From Burkholderia aenigmatica (GTDB lineage: Bacteria; Pseudomonadota; Gammaproteobacteria; Burkholderiales; Burkholderiaceae), in assembly GCF_902499175.1 (NCBI RefSeq), contig NZ_CABVQC010000033.1, positions 26,758 through 90,757 of the forward strand: a DNA stretch of 64,000 nt, given 5' to 3'. The position numbers were made by a program, and so were the translations under genes. The notes beneath the pieces were generated by a model that searched no databases, had not been told where the DNA came from, and was given only the letters and a program-made list of their open reading frames with translations. Positions 8,558-17,583 of this stretch are shown in pieces; the stretch's first letter is position 1; the number at the start of each line of letters is the position of its first letter.

Positions 8558-8970
8558 CAACCGGCGGCCTCTATGCCCAACAAGCTCGCCCCCAGCTTGG
8601 GCTGTTTGATGAAGAGCTGGAGCAAGTGCGCGAGCAACTACGCGCACGAGAGGAGGCATACCACCGCGAGCGCCAAGCGCGGTTCGAAGCGAACAAGGCG
8701 CGGATTCTGGCTGATACGGCTGCATGGAAGGGTGGGGAGTTTTCCGAGCGTATTGACGGGCTGTTGGGCAAGCTTGTCGATGCCGGCGAGCCCGCACGAG
8801 GGATGCATGACGCGATCCTCGGTGGCATCAATTCCGCAGCCAAGGCGGGGCGTCTAGACGAATCGCATGTGGCCTTTGTGGAGGAAAAAGCCCGCATCGA
8901 GGTGGCTCGCGTATCCGTGCGCACGCCTGAGAGGCTGGCCAAAGCGTCAGCTAAGTCGATCAACGTGTGA
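8554..8970 (+). CDS. hypothetical coiled-coil protein
   Basis: A 138-residue protein whose ATG overlaps the stop of the previous gene (ATGA), which implies translational coupling. It begins with a short segment (QARPQLGLFDEELEQV) that looks like a beta-clamp-style QLxLF motif, followed by a highly charged helical stretch (EQVREQLRAREEAYHRERQARFEANKAR without breaks). The rest is helical and has no known family. The QLGLF motif, if real, would link it to the replication clamp; QMDLF and QLDLF occur in the same N-terminal position in the genes at 17584 and 22936. No function is assigned. Confidence 0.7.
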   Translation: MTTGGLYAQQARPQLGLFDEELEQVREQLRAREEAYHRERQARFEANKARILADTAAWKGGEFSERIDGLLGKLVDAGEPARGMHDAILGGINSAAKAGRLDESHVAFVEEKARIEVARVSVRTPERLAKASAKSINV

Positions 8971-8978
8971 GGTGGATC

Positions 8979-9797
8979 ATGAACGAGAATGAAGGTGTCG
9001 CCGATCCGGCGGGCAATCAAGCCGAGATGGAAGCCGAACGACGCATCGAGGAGCGCTGGGAAGCTGCCTTTGACGGGATGGATGAAAAGACCGCCCGTGA
9101 GTGGGCGAAGCTGGACGTGGATGACTTCGGCAAGATCCAGGACAAAGAACTTGCGCGATTTGCTGCCGTCACGATTGCCGGCAACATGGAGAACCCCGCC
9201 TACAAGGCCGAGTTCGAGCGCGGAGGCGCGGATATGGTTGCAAGGGTTGCAGAACGCAACGCAGCTAACAACGCCCTGGTCGCAGCGAAAGAAGAGCGCA
9301 AGGCGCGTGCTTATGATGCCATGCTCGCAAGTCGCCAAGAGAGCGCCAAAAGCTGGTCCCCTGAAGAGGCCTCGAAACAAGCGTTGAGCGACGTAGCCGA
9401 TTATGCGCGTGCGCTGCATGACCAGCAGACGAGCTTGAATGACGTGCCGGGCGTTGAGCTGCACTACCGGCTCGCCGACATGCGCATGTACTCCAAGGCG
9501 AACCCAGCATACCTCGGCGCCTTGGAGAAAGCGTTTCCAGCCCTAGCGCGGGAGATCTCCCACGCAGAACAGCAGACGATCAGTGGAACCTTTATCGGCA
9601 AGATCACTGCACTCAATGACACTTATCTGGCGCAGAAGGTCGGACGCAATCCACACGATGTCATGGTCCATGCCAGACATGCATTGAACGGAGACGATGT
9701 CTCCGTCGGCCACATAGTCACGATCAGCTATGAGATGGGCAAGGGCCGCCTACGCAATCAAGACCTGGCTGTTGAACAGCGCGGCGTTGGGCGCTAA
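8979..9797 (+). CDS. KfrB-tailed protein of unknown function
   Basis: A 272-residue protein from the ATG at 8979, preceded by GAGGTGG. The first 200 residues are charged and mostly helical (EAERRIEERWEAAFDGMDEK, then LARFAAVTIAGNMENPAYKAE) and are not recognised. Residues about 203-272 are the shared C-terminal module: SGTFIGKITALNDTYLAQKVGR, MVHARHAL, then VGHIVTISYEMGKG. The last 70 residues are very close to those of the next gene, including the final VEQRGVGR, which indicates recent duplication of the tail. It is co-directional with its neighbours in the accessory block. Confidence 0.75.
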   Translation: MNENEGVADPAGNQAEMEAERRIEERWEAAFDGMDEKTAREWAKLDVDDFGKIQDKELARFAAVTIAGNMENPAYKAEFERGGADMVARVAERNAANNALVAAKEERKARAYDAMLASRQESAKSWSPEEASKQALSDVADYARALHDQQTSLNDVPGVELHYRLADMRMYSKANPAYLGALEKAFPALAREISHAEQQTISGTFIGKITALNDTYLAQKVGRNPHDVMVHARHALNGDDVSVGHIVTISYEMGKGRLRNQDLAVEQRGVGR

Positions 9798-9846
9798 GCC
9801 ACCACGCGTTGGCGATTCCACTAACGAAAATTTCGGGGAAAAGAGA

Positions 9847-11595
9847 ATGCCGAACCATGTGAATGAAAGCGGTGAAGTGGCCTTGATGGACGCGCTCGCG
9901 GCGGATGATCTCAAAACCGCCAAAGAGATCATGTCGACGCAGAAGATCTCGGTGACGGTGCGCGACTGGACGCGCTCGAACATGTCGCCGCTTGCGTATG
10001 CTGTGCGTCGAAACGACGCCGAATTTGTGGCCGAGTTGATTGAAGCCGGCGCCGACGTGAATGGATTCGCATTCGGCGACATTCCGCTGATCGCGTTGGC
10101 GAACGCCGAATGTGCCGAGCAACTTGCGAGAGCCGGCGCAGATGTCAATGCACCCATCAAACGGGACTCCAGCTCTCTTGGCTTGGTGCAGGGCGCCACC
10201 GCGCTTATCAAGGCGGCACACCGAGACGATGGTAAGTTGGTGGCCAAGCTCATCGATCTGGGTGCCGACATCAATGCTGTCGACCGCTTTGGCAGGACTG
10301 CGCTCCACTACGCCGCACGCAGCAACGGCGTGGCTGCGAAACAGCTACTGGCGGCGGGTGCAGATCTTCTGGCGGAGGACCGATTCGGGAAGACACCGAC
10401 CTTCTACGATGCGGCCCCGCAGTTGAAGCCTGTTGACTTGCGCCAGCAAGGCGCAGCGGTACGGTCGGCCGTGCCGCCGACGGAGCAGCGCGCAACCGCG
10501 CGCCCTGCAAAGCTAGCCCGGTTGGCGCTTGGAACTGCAGCGGAGGAGGAACTCCTGCAGGCACTGAACGGCTTCGAGTACACGGTGGGAGACAAGTTGT
10601 CTTTGGACCATGGCGAGTTCCTTTACCTGAATGGCAAGGATGTGCTGGGGGAGGGCTCCCAATTCGCCGTGGTGCCCCGTTCGATGTCTCTTCCGGTCAC
10701 TCGCTTCAGTGATGAAGGCGATTTGGAGTCGTATCTTGCCGACCAACAACTTGCATCGCGCGATCGGAGTGCGGTGCATGCGTTCTTCCTGATCAGCCAG
10801 CAGCGGGATGGTCTGGCGCACGAGCAAATCGCTGCGCCGCCGGAGAATGCGATCATTGGGATCGCACGCACTGTCAGCCAGGATGCCATCAACCTGAACG
10901 AGTACATTTCCCGCATCGAGCACGATGGTGGCTTGTCGGTTGGTCATGGGACGCAAGACGGGCCCGAGACCCTCCTACAAGGTCGGTATGTTCGCGATGG
11001 CGCAGGGCAATACCGCCGCCTTGGCGAGGAGCAAATCGCGCTGGTGGATGAAGGGGACAAGATTCGGTTTGTGGACAAGCAGACCGATACGTTCCACGCG
11101 GCTGGTGAACTTGCTGGTGCCAAGAAGTGGCAGGCAATCCAGGTGACCGGCAGCGAGAAGTTCTGCGCGGATGCCTGGTTCTCGGCTCGCCTGGCCGGAC
11201 TGGATGTCATCGGTTACGAGCCGACTGCCAAGGATCTGGATCGCCTTGAGACGGCGGTGGAACGAGGTTTCTCTAAGGCTTTTGCAGACACACCTCGCCA
11301 TCTGACGGCAGCAAACCACGCACGCGAGGTGCCCAACGAGGGGCCACCTCTTGCCAGCACGCTGCACCCGTTAGCGGTCAGCGGAACCCATATTGGCAAG
11401 ATCACTGCGCTGAGCGACAACCACCTGGAGCAAAAGGTCGGACGGGATCCTCGCAATGTCGTAGTGCACGATCGAAGCGTATTGAGCGGCGATCCCGTGG
11501 ATGTCGGGCAAGTCGTCACCATCAAATACGAGCTGGGGAAAGGCGTGCTCAGCAATCATGACTTGGCTGTTGAGCAGCGCGGCGTGGGGCGCTGA
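9847..11595 (+). CDS. ankyrin-repeat, LPD7, KfrB-tailed polyvalent protein
   Basis: A 582-residue protein; I chose the ATG at 9847 after a GGGGAAAAGA stretch. The N-terminus has four or five ankyrin repeats (about residues 12-190), visible in phrases such as LAYAVRRNDAEFVAELIEAG, LIKAAHRDDGKLVAKLIDLG and RTALHYAARSNGVAAKQLL. Ankyrin repeats bind proteins. A domain of unknown type follows at about 225-355. An LPD7-like domain is at about 375-465 (LLQGRYVRDGAGQYRRLGEE...WQAIQVTGSEKFCADAWFSA). The KfrB-like tail at 514-582 ends VEQRGVGR like the previous gene. The layout suggests a protein that engages a host target after transfer; this is inference. Confidence 0.8.
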   Translation: MPNHVNESGEVALMDALAADDLKTAKEIMSTQKISVTVRDWTRSNMSPLAYAVRRNDAEFVAELIEAGADVNGFAFGDIPLIALANAECAEQLARAGADVNAPIKRDSSSLGLVQGATALIKAAHRDDGKLVAKLIDLGADINAVDRFGRTALHYAARSNGVAAKQLLAAGADLLAEDRFGKTPTFYDAAPQLKPVDLRQQGAAVRSAVPPTEQRATARPAKLARLALGTAAEEELLQALNGFEYTVGDKLSLDHGEFLYLNGKDVLGEGSQFAVVPRSMSLPVTRFSDEGDLESYLADQQLASRDRSAVHAFFLISQQRDGLAHEQIAAPPENAIIGIARTVSQDAINLNEYISRIEHDGGLSVGHGTQDGPETLLQGRYVRDGAGQYRRLGEEQIALVDEGDKIRFVDKQTDTFHAAGELAGAKKWQAIQVTGSEKFCADAWFSARLAGLDVIGYEPTAKDLDRLETAVERGFSKAFADTPRHLTAANHAREVPNEGPPLASTLHPLAVSGTHIGKITALSDNHLEQKVGRDPRNVVVHDRSVLSGDPVDVGQVVTIKYELGKGVLSNHDLAVEQRGVGR

Positions 11596-11624
11596 TAGGC
11601 CGACAACGACAAAAGGAGGCGATC

Positions 11625-12134
11625 TTGGATAAGCAATTTGTGCAGCTTGGGCTTGCTGTTGTGGCCGCAGCCCTGTCGCTTTGTGCGCATGCCGGCGACT
11701 TGCCCGATCGGGCGTTGACGCCTGGTGCCATCAACCTCGATGTCACCCAAGACAACATCCATAGCACGGTTTGCGTGAAAGGCTGGACCAAAACGGTCCG
11801 GCCGCCCGCCTTCTACACCAACAGGCTCAAGAAGAGCCAGATCCGCGAATACGGCTATGGGGATTCCAGTCCCCGAGACTTCGAAGAGGACCACCTGATT
11901 CCGCTGAGCGTCGGTGGACACCCCACCGACCCGCGAAACCTCTGGCCTCAACCTCGCAACTCGGAATGGAACGCCGATCGCAAGGATGACCTAGAGTTCG
12001 CGCTCTACAAGGGCTTGTGCCACGGAGAGGTCACGCTTGAGGAGGCGCGCCGGGCGTTCGCGTCGAACTGGATTGCCGCTTACCGGCGTTACGGTGCGCT
12101 GCTGCAGCGCTATCGGCACGGCCAGGCCGACTAG
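11625..12134 (+). CDS. exported HNH-type nuclease-like protein
   Basis: A 169-residue protein starting at TTG 11625. The start is set by a full AAAGGAGG Shine-Dalgarno at 11612-11619 with 5-bp spacing. Residues 1-23 form a signal peptide (LAVVAAALSLCAHAG), so it acts outside the cytoplasm. The centre has an HNH-like core (DFEEDHLIPLSVGGHPTDPRNLWPQP with a gap-free Asp-His pair) typical of small exported HNH proteins. The two cysteines could pair in the periplasm. It may cut DNA or only share the fold. An exported nuclease among cytoplasmic accessory proteins is unexpected; clearing DNA from another donor or from phage is one idea. Confidence 0.7.
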   Translation: MDKQFVQLGLAVVAAALSLCAHAGDLPDRALTPGAINLDVTQDNIHSTVCVKGWTKTVRPPAFYTNRLKKSQIREYGYGDSSPRDFEEDHLIPLSVGGHPTDPRNLWPQPRNSEWNADRKDDLEFALYKGLCHGEVTLEEARRAFASNWIAAYRRYGALLQRYRHGQAD

Positions 12135-12212
12135 CGCGTGCCAATAGTGCACTGCTCCTGTATCATTCCCACATTATTTGATGCTGTTGCGTTCTCATAG
12201 ACGAGCAGAACA

Positions 12213-12545
12213 ATGATCTCGATTGAGGTTTTTGCTGCAAAAGATCCGTCCGGAGCTTTGCAGGGAATCATGATGACAGTCCCGCTGGGGTGTGGCTTGA
12301 AGCAGGCCGACACGCTTCGCATCCACGGTTCGCGGCTGCTTGCTATGGAGCGACGGTCGATCCTCCCGATCGATTTCCCGGAGGTCGATGAAGCCAGCTT
12401 GAGGGACCTAGTTGAGACGGCCAAGCGACGGGGGCAACTTGCCGTCGGCGAGTTCACAGCATTGGGTCTGGCGGACAGTTATCTGCTGTCGTTGGAAGTT
12501 GCAGCACCTTCGTCCGACGTTGCTGCCGTTGAGGGCGGTCTGTGA
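12213..12545 (+). CDS. hypothetical 110-residue protein
   Basis: A small soluble protein of unknown family. It reads like a compact alpha/beta domain (MISIEVFAAKDPSGALQ, then GCGLKQADTLRIHGSRLL). The stop codon overlaps the start of the primase gene (TGATG), so the two are probably coupled in translation. Codons 6-10 lie inside a KorB-operator-like palindrome (12229-12243), so a repressor there would cover the start of the gene. No standard ribosome-binding site is seen; GAGCAGAACA is the nearest candidate. Confidence 0.65.
   Translation: MISIEVFAAKDPSGALQGIMMTVPLGCGLKQADTLRIHGSRLLAMERRSILPIDFPEVDEASLRDLVETAKRRGQLAVGEFTALGLADSYLLSLEVAAPSSDVAAVEGGL
12229..12243. promoter_or_regulatory. KorB-operator-like palindrome, site 3 (inside a start region)
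   Basis: TTTTTGC-T-GCAAAAG, one mismatch from the perfect palindrome. It lies 16 bp inside the coding region that starts at 12213, where it encodes VFAAK. Either the operator overlaps the beginning of the gene or the true start is further downstream. Confidence 0.6.
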
Positions 12546-15175
12546 TGGACGAAGTTCAAGAAGCCATGCCGACGCAAGTCGCGGCACAGGTTACGGCACA
12601 AGCAAAGGTGGATGCGCGAGCTGCGGGCTACGCGCATCGTTTGGCGATCGCCAAGCGATTCGCGCAACGAGTTGAGGCTGGGGACGCAGTGTTCATGACC
12701 GGACAGCCGGCGACCATGGAGATGCCCCACACGGTCAGCGCTGGCGAGAAGCGACCGATCACTGGATTCAATCGCTGGATGCTGATGCAGGTGATGCAGG
12801 ACCGGGCGTGGTCGGATGCGAGGTTCTTCACGGACCAACAGATCGAGGCCTCGGGCTGGAAATTGCGCGAGAACGCACAGCCCGTGGTTCTCCAGTTCGT
12901 GAACGCAACGGACAGCACGGGCACGGCCTTGGCGATTCCGGAGGTGCAGCGGTTTTCGGTCGTGAATGCGGCGCATATTGACGGCGTGCCGCCTTTTGAG
13001 CCAACACAGAAGATCCCCAGTAAGGCGCTGGAAGCCGCGATGGTTGCGGCGGATTTCGAGCCGGGCACACAAGTCGTTGATGCGCTCGCGGCCTGGGTGG
13101 ATGCCCAGTATCGGGACTTCGGCGGCCGGGATGAGTCGGCGTATCAAGCCCTTGCGCAAGCGCTGGCCATGTCAGCGGTCTTTCCGGAGATTGACTGGCG
13201 TGACGTGCAGCACGGCACGTCTCACGAGAAGGCTTTGCAGGAACAGGTGGCGCGCTGGTCCAACGCTCAGTGGATGAGCAATGTGGCGGCGCTTATCGAT
13301 GCAGATCCATCAGCGTTCTTCGATGCCGTGCGCGTCTCGGAGCTTGTTGCTGCGCAAATCGTCACTCAAGCGCGCGTTGCGCAACAAGAGCTACGAATTG
13401 CAGACGAAATCTCCGTTGCTCGCCAGGAGCAAACACTGGAGCAGCAAGCGGAGCAACTACCGCAGGGGGAGCAGGGGAAAGGCGTGAGCGAGTCCACGAT
13501 GGAAAAAAGTCAGCCAGGCCAATCGCACGGCGGCAGCGACGCGCAAGCCAGAAACGCTGCATACAGCGCTCGGCTGGAGGCCATGTTTGCGGAACGTGAA
13601 GCGGTGCTGGCCGTCCCCTTCGAGGAGAAGGAGCGCGCCAAAGAGCTAGGCGCCGTCTGGTACAAGCCGCAACTGGTGTGGTTCGTCCCAAAGGGCTTGG
13701 AGTTGGCCAAGTTTAAGGAGTGGGATCCGCGTGACCATTGCCTCGGTAAAACGGCCGCCGAAAGCGAGGTGATCGACGACTTCCGCTCAGCAATGAAGGC
13801 CATGAATCTTGATGTCTCAGGAGACATCAAGGCGGATGGGAAGTGGCATAACGTTCGGACCTTCAGCAAGAAAGGACCGAACAAGGCGGGCGCCTACATT
13901 CTGGACCTTCATGGCGGGCGTGATGGAACGCCGAAAGGGTCGATCAGCGACAAATACACGGGCGAGCGGCACGCTTGGACGTTCGATGGCCCTCTGCTGA
14001 CGCCGGAGCAGAAGGCGCGTATGCGCGCCGAAGCCATGCGCCGAGCAGAGGAAGCCGACCGAGCGATGCAACGGGCGCAAGGTGTTGCGGCGGAGCATGC
14101 CGCAGAAATCGTTGCTCAGGGACTGCCTGCGGCCGGTCACGGATACGTGCGGAAGAAGGGAATCTCCGCCGAAGGCCTGGTCCAGGTCTCAGGCAAGGTT
14201 CTACTCGGCTATGACGAGTTCGTCGGCGAGAACGGCAAGTCGGCGATCCGGGAAGAGCAGAACTACTTGATCGTGCCCATGCGCAACGCGGCGGGCGTGA
14301 TCCGGGCGGTGCAGGCCATCAGCGAGGACGGCAAGGTCAAGTCGTTCATGCGTGGGGCGCAGAAGAAGGGAACGATGGCTGTGTTGGGGGCCCCGTCTCT
14401 CGACGCGCTGTGTGCCCATGCTGCCGCCTCTCCAGATCAAGCACCTGCGGCGGCGTTTTTCGTCGAGGGCTTTGCCACTGGGGCTTCACTCAGGCAACCC
14501 ACGGGCCTGCCCGTCATCGTTTGCTTTGACGCTGGCAACCTGGAAGCGGTGGCCGCCGAGGCAGCAGGGAAGTGGCCCGACAGCCTTCTGCCGGTCCTTG
14601 CTGTGGACAACGATCAGTTCCACGTTGAGCGAGCCCTTGGGTATTTGGCTGACAAACTCGGAGTCAACCCCAACTCGCAGCGCGGCAGCATGGTGGAGGT
14701 GCTCAGTGGGAAGTCGTCTTCGCGCATGGTGTCGCTGGGCGACGCCGTTGCTGACGGGCAGTGGCACCAAGCGGCCAAAGGGCGGTATTGCATGAGCCTG
14801 GAGCGCGAGCCGGATTCGACGGAAGTCCGATCCATCACGGTCGACATGGTCGCGGAAGAAGGCCAGCGCCCCGCGCGGCTGGTTTTCAGCAACCGGGGAG
14901 TGGAGGCAGGACGAGTTGCGCTGGAGGCCTTTGCTGGGCAAGCCCAAGAGGGCGAACAAGAGGCACCGTCGCGAGCCGTCATGCTCGTGCCCGAATTCAA
15001 GTCACTGGGCGGGCGTCCAACCGACTGGAACGACTTGGCTGCGGCGGAAGGTCCCCAGGCAGTCCACAAGCAAGTGATGGCGGTGCTGGGGAATTCACAG
15101 CAGCGAGAAGTGCGGCACACCGTTCAATGGCCACCGCTGTCTGACCACCGGACGGGTAGTGGTGTCGAGAGATGA
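12545..15175 (+). CDS. TraC-type primase with Toprim domain
   Basis: An 876-residue protein, from an ATG that overlaps the previous stop. Residues about 35-150 (FMTGQPATMEMPHTVSAGEK...RFFTDQQIEASGWKLRE) resemble an ArdC-like N-terminus. A DUF5710-like unit is at about 350-385 (LAVPFEEKERAKELGAVWY...WFVPKGLEL). A primase/Toprim region covers about 520-700: YLIVPMRNAAGVIRAVQAI, FFVEGFATGASL, PVIVCFDAGN, LLPVLAVDND. TraC of IncP plasmids is a known primase moved into the recipient to start complementary-strand synthesis; the arrangement here fits that role. The C-terminus (GRPTDWNDLAA) is the usual Toprim end. It lacks the KfrB-like tail that many neighbours carry. Confidence 0.85.
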   Translation: MDEVQEAMPTQVAAQVTAQAKVDARAAGYAHRLAIAKRFAQRVEAGDAVFMTGQPATMEMPHTVSAGEKRPITGFNRWMLMQVMQDRAWSDARFFTDQQIEASGWKLRENAQPVVLQFVNATDSTGTALAIPEVQRFSVVNAAHIDGVPPFEPTQKIPSKALEAAMVAADFEPGTQVVDALAAWVDAQYRDFGGRDESAYQALAQALAMSAVFPEIDWRDVQHGTSHEKALQEQVARWSNAQWMSNVAALIDADPSAFFDAVRVSELVAAQIVTQARVAQQELRIADEISVARQEQTLEQQAEQLPQGEQGKGVSESTMEKSQPGQSHGGSDAQARNAAYSARLEAMFAEREAVLAVPFEEKERAKELGAVWYKPQLVWFVPKGLELAKFKEWDPRDHCLGKTAAESEVIDDFRSAMKAMNLDVSGDIKADGKWHNVRTFSKKGPNKAGAYILDLHGGRDGTPKGSISDKYTGERHAWTFDGPLLTPEQKARMRAEAMRRAEEADRAMQRAQGVAAEHAAEIVAQGLPAAGHGYVRKKGISAEGLVQVSGKVLLGYDEFVGENGKSAIREEQNYLIVPMRNAAGVIRAVQAISEDGKVKSFMRGAQKKGTMAVLGAPSLDALCAHAAASPDQAPAAAFFVEGFATGASLRQPTGLPVIVCFDAGNLEAVAAEAAGKWPDSLLPVLAVDNDQFHVERALGYLADKLGVNPNSQRGSMVEVLSGKSSSRMVSLGDAVADGQWHQAAKGRYCMSLEREPDSTEVRSITVDMVAEEGQRPARLVFSNRGVEAGRVALEAFAGQAQEGEQEAPSRAVMLVPEFKSLGGRPTDWNDLAAAEGPQAVHKQVMAVLGNSQQREVRHTVQWPPLSDHRTGSGVER

Positions 15176-15921
15176 GTTTTGAAACCGCTAGTCGGCGGGT
15201 TGATGTGGAAAAAATACCGGAGGAGGTGCGTATGGAAGTAACTGGTGTTATTCAGCCAGCCGTTCGGCGAAAGGCGCTAAAAAATATTGCCAATGCGTAT
15301 AGCAAGGTAGAGGAAACTGACGTTCAGACAAGGACAGAGTTGTTTCAGTGTGTAGGGATGATTCTGATGGCCTTGATGTTTTTGACCGGGAAGGTTGCAG
15401 TCTTCGGTTCGATGCTATTGGCGCTGATTGTGTGGGGCATTGACGGACTTTTGAAGGTGAGGAATGGGGTCTTTTTTGGCGAATTCTGTGACTTGTTGGC
15501 CAAGTACGATCCGCTTGCCAAGCAGGAATACTGGAGCGCGCAAAAGGAACTGAAGGGCATGGATTCGGCAAGCGATTGGCGCGCGTTCGATGCTGAATTT
15601 CGAAAGTGGGAAAGGATCGAGCGCAACCTGTTGACCCCTCGATCGAATGCGCAGGCGCAGAGTATGTCGTCGGTTCAGCGCTTTTTGAATAAGGTCGTTT
15701 TCCCCCAGCCGACATCCACTCAGACCTCGTGGCGGGCACACGTCTACAGCCTTCTGCAGATCACAATTCGACTGCAGAGCGCGCGGCCCAGTGAGCGCAA
15801 GAGCCTGATCGATCAGCTTCAGGCGGTTCTTGACAGACTGAATGCTAGCGATATGGCCGGCATGCTGGATCCAACGTCGCAAGGCCCGTCATCATTAGAT
15901 GGTTCTAGCGGCAGCGCCTGA
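15172..15921 (+). CDS. membrane-anchored hypothetical protein
   Basis: A 249-residue protein whose ATG overlaps the primase stop (ATGA). Two adjacent hydrophobic segments at about 59-92 (FQCVGMILMALMFLTGKVAVFG, then SMLLALIVWGIDGLL) should form a membrane hairpin. Soluble charged parts lie on both sides. The family is not recognised. GC content and codon bias are lower than in the neighbouring genes, which suggests a separate origin. Coupling to the primase gene places it in the same transcript. Confidence 0.65.
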   Translation: MSFETASRRVDVEKIPEEVRMEVTGVIQPAVRRKALKNIANAYSKVEETDVQTRTELFQCVGMILMALMFLTGKVAVFGSMLLALIVWGIDGLLKVRNGVFFGEFCDLLAKYDPLAKQEYWSAQKELKGMDSASDWRAFDAEFRKWERIERNLLTPRSNAQAQSMSSVQRFLNKVVFPQPTSTQTSWRAHVYSLLQITIRLQSARPSERKSLIDQLQAVLDRLNASDMAGMLDPTSQGPSSLDGSSGSA

Positions 15922-15940
15922 CGAGTTCGGAGCCTGACGT

Positions 15941-16213
15941 ATGCGCAAGGGAAACGTCTTTTTGGTGACAGGCCGAGTGTCCGAGGCGACGCCATCCGGT
16001 CCCGAGGCACGTGGGGAACTGCTGCAGCGAGTCGTGTGTGCGGCCAATGAAACCGCGCTGTACCAATTCCTGCCTGCTGCCTTTCCCAACTTCGAGGTAG
16101 TAGGCGTGGTCAACCTGGCCGCTCTGGAGGAGACCGTGCGAAAGATCATGGCGGCGCTCTCTGGGGCAGAGGGGACCCTCCCGGTTTTCGTGGACCCTGC
16201 CATGTCCCGTTGA
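15941..16213 (+). CDS. small conserved protein, paralogue of 31404-31694
   Basis: A 90-residue protein (start ATG 15941, GGAG 9 bp upstream). It opens MRKGNVFLVTGRVSEATPSG, continues LLQRVVCAANETALYQFL, and ends with a helix. The gene at 31404 has the same plan (RKVFLVSGQLLEQKVGG... TQRVVVADDAVEAVRRL), so the two are paralogues. Its position just before a GTTAAT pair may matter. The function is unknown; the compact beta-then-helix form could be a protein-binding or regulatory unit. Confidence 0.6.
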   Translation: MRKGNVFLVTGRVSEATPSGPEARGELLQRVVCAANETALYQFLPAAFPNFEVVGVVNLAALEETVRKIMAALSGAEGTLPVFVDPAMSR

Positions 16214-16289
16214 CAAGAGCTGAGTGGAAGCACGTGCGTGATGCAGGTCGGTATGGCGTTCGATCGACAGTCATGCAATAATCAAAACT

Positions 16290-16306
16290 GTTAATTATGT
16301 GTTAAT
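16290..16306 (+). promoter_or_regulatory. GTTAAT direct-repeat pair, site 3
   Basis: GTTAAT at 16290 and 16301 (11-bp period), ending 22 bp before the ATG at 16329. This is close enough to overlap the promoter or the mRNA leader. Confidence 0.65.
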
Positions 16307-16328
16307 TGTAAGTGTCGGCGAGGGTCCT

Positions 16329-17456
16329 ATGGAGATGAGTGAGGCGCGGTACTTGGGCGGTCGGCCCAACTACGTGAGCCCGACCGTGGGCGAAGACGGG
16401 GTATGGGCGTCTGCGGGTGCGCATGCGCTGCGTGGCGTCTTGCGCCGACAGTCGGCCCGTGGGGTGATGGACCTGCTGAAGTCGATGGACGCGAGTGGCA
16501 TGGCAGCGATTCTCCGCGAAACCGGCTTCAAGGTGGATGAGCGCTTGGTTGGCCAAGGCCGGGGTGCCGTGTATGAGGGTGTGAAGGGCGATCTGCAAGC
16601 GGCGTTGGTGCAGGGTGTTGACGGATTCGGATTGCAGAAAGGCAGGGCAGTGCGGGGAATGAGTGGTCAGGGCCCGGTAGCTGCCCAGCGCTCACAAGTT
16701 GCGGTTACCGAGGAATATCCGGGCAACCAGCAGGCGGCGGAAATGATTCAGGGAGTTTTGAAGGCATCCGGAGTGCGAGTCGCCCCGCTCGGGGAACAGC
16801 CGTTCTCCCAACGGGCCTCGCTGCAGATGGTCGCGGCGCAAGCGCTGAAGAAGGGCGTACTCGGATTCGGGTTCGATGGCCTGCCTGGAAAATTCTCGGT
16901 GCCGGCGCCGATGTCTGAGGTGGTCGATTTGCATCGGCAAGCCGCTATTGAAGTGGCAACGCAATCGACCCGCGCAGGTCTGGCGGCTTGGGTGTCCGGC
17001 GCGAAGGTGGCGGATCTGAGCGAGTGGGTGCCCGATAGCGTGCAGCGACTCTTGCACGGCAGTGTCTCCAAGGACGCCGCTGAAATCGTTGTGAGCGGCC
17101 TGCAAAGCGGCAGCATTGCGCGACACGCGCAGGAGTTTGGTATTCACGGGATTGCCGGGCTGCTGCGGGCCCAGGGGCTCGATGCCGATGCTCCGACCAT
17201 CGGCGAGCAAGCTGATGAGATGGGTCTGCGAATCAAGGAGCCGGATCGCGAGCGAGGCCAGTATTTTGGCACCGTGGTCGCGCAAGACCATCGATCCAGC
17301 CTCATCAAGATCAACCGCGAGGAAGCGATTGAACTGCCCTTTGCGGAGGCGTCCGGAGTTCAACCGCGCGTCGGCGAGCTGCTGCGGATCGGATTCAAGG
17401 CAGGCGTCCTGAGCGTCAGCTCCAAAGATATGGGCCGCGAAGGCAATTCGCGCTGA
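16329..17456 (+). CDS. KfrB-tailed helical protein
   Basis: A 375-residue protein. I prefer the ATG at 16329 to the upstream start at 16299, which would overlap the GTTAAT boxes. The body is helical, with two related-looking units about 170 residues apart (GVMDLLKSMDASGMAAILRETGFKV in pieces, and HGIAGLLRAQGLDADAPTIG). The tail at about 305-375 is a divergent form of the shared module: QYFGTVVAQDH, SSLIKINREEAIELPF, VGELLRIGFKAGVL. It keeps the beginning and end of the motif but lacks the central histidine. Function unknown; it stands between the primase and metallopeptidase genes. Confidence 0.65.
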   Translation: MEMSEARYLGGRPNYVSPTVGEDGVWASAGAHALRGVLRRQSARGVMDLLKSMDASGMAAILRETGFKVDERLVGQGRGAVYEGVKGDLQAALVQGVDGFGLQKGRAVRGMSGQGPVAAQRSQVAVTEEYPGNQQAAEMIQGVLKASGVRVAPLGEQPFSQRASLQMVAAQALKKGVLGFGFDGLPGKFSVPAPMSEVVDLHRQAAIEVATQSTRAGLAAWVSGAKVADLSEWVPDSVQRLLHGSVSKDAAEIVVSGLQSGSIARHAQEFGIHGIAGLLRAQGLDADAPTIGEQADEMGLRIKEPDRERGQYFGTVVAQDHRSSLIKINREEAIELPFAEASGVQPRVGELLRIGFKAGVLSVSSKDMGREGNSR

Positions 17457-17583
17457 TCGAGCTGCGCCGGGGGGGCGCGCTTGGTGCCACCCCTGGTCAA
17501 CCGAAGGCTAACCCAGCCAGTGTGGCAATGCGGGTTGGCCTCCCCACATTCACTGATCTCACAGGCCCTTGGGCGCTGAAATC

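Noticed and set aside
8571..9464. A 297-codon minus-strand open frame
   Set aside because: It lies opposite two plus-strand genes with ribosome-binding sites and stop/start overlaps, one of them with the shared tail.
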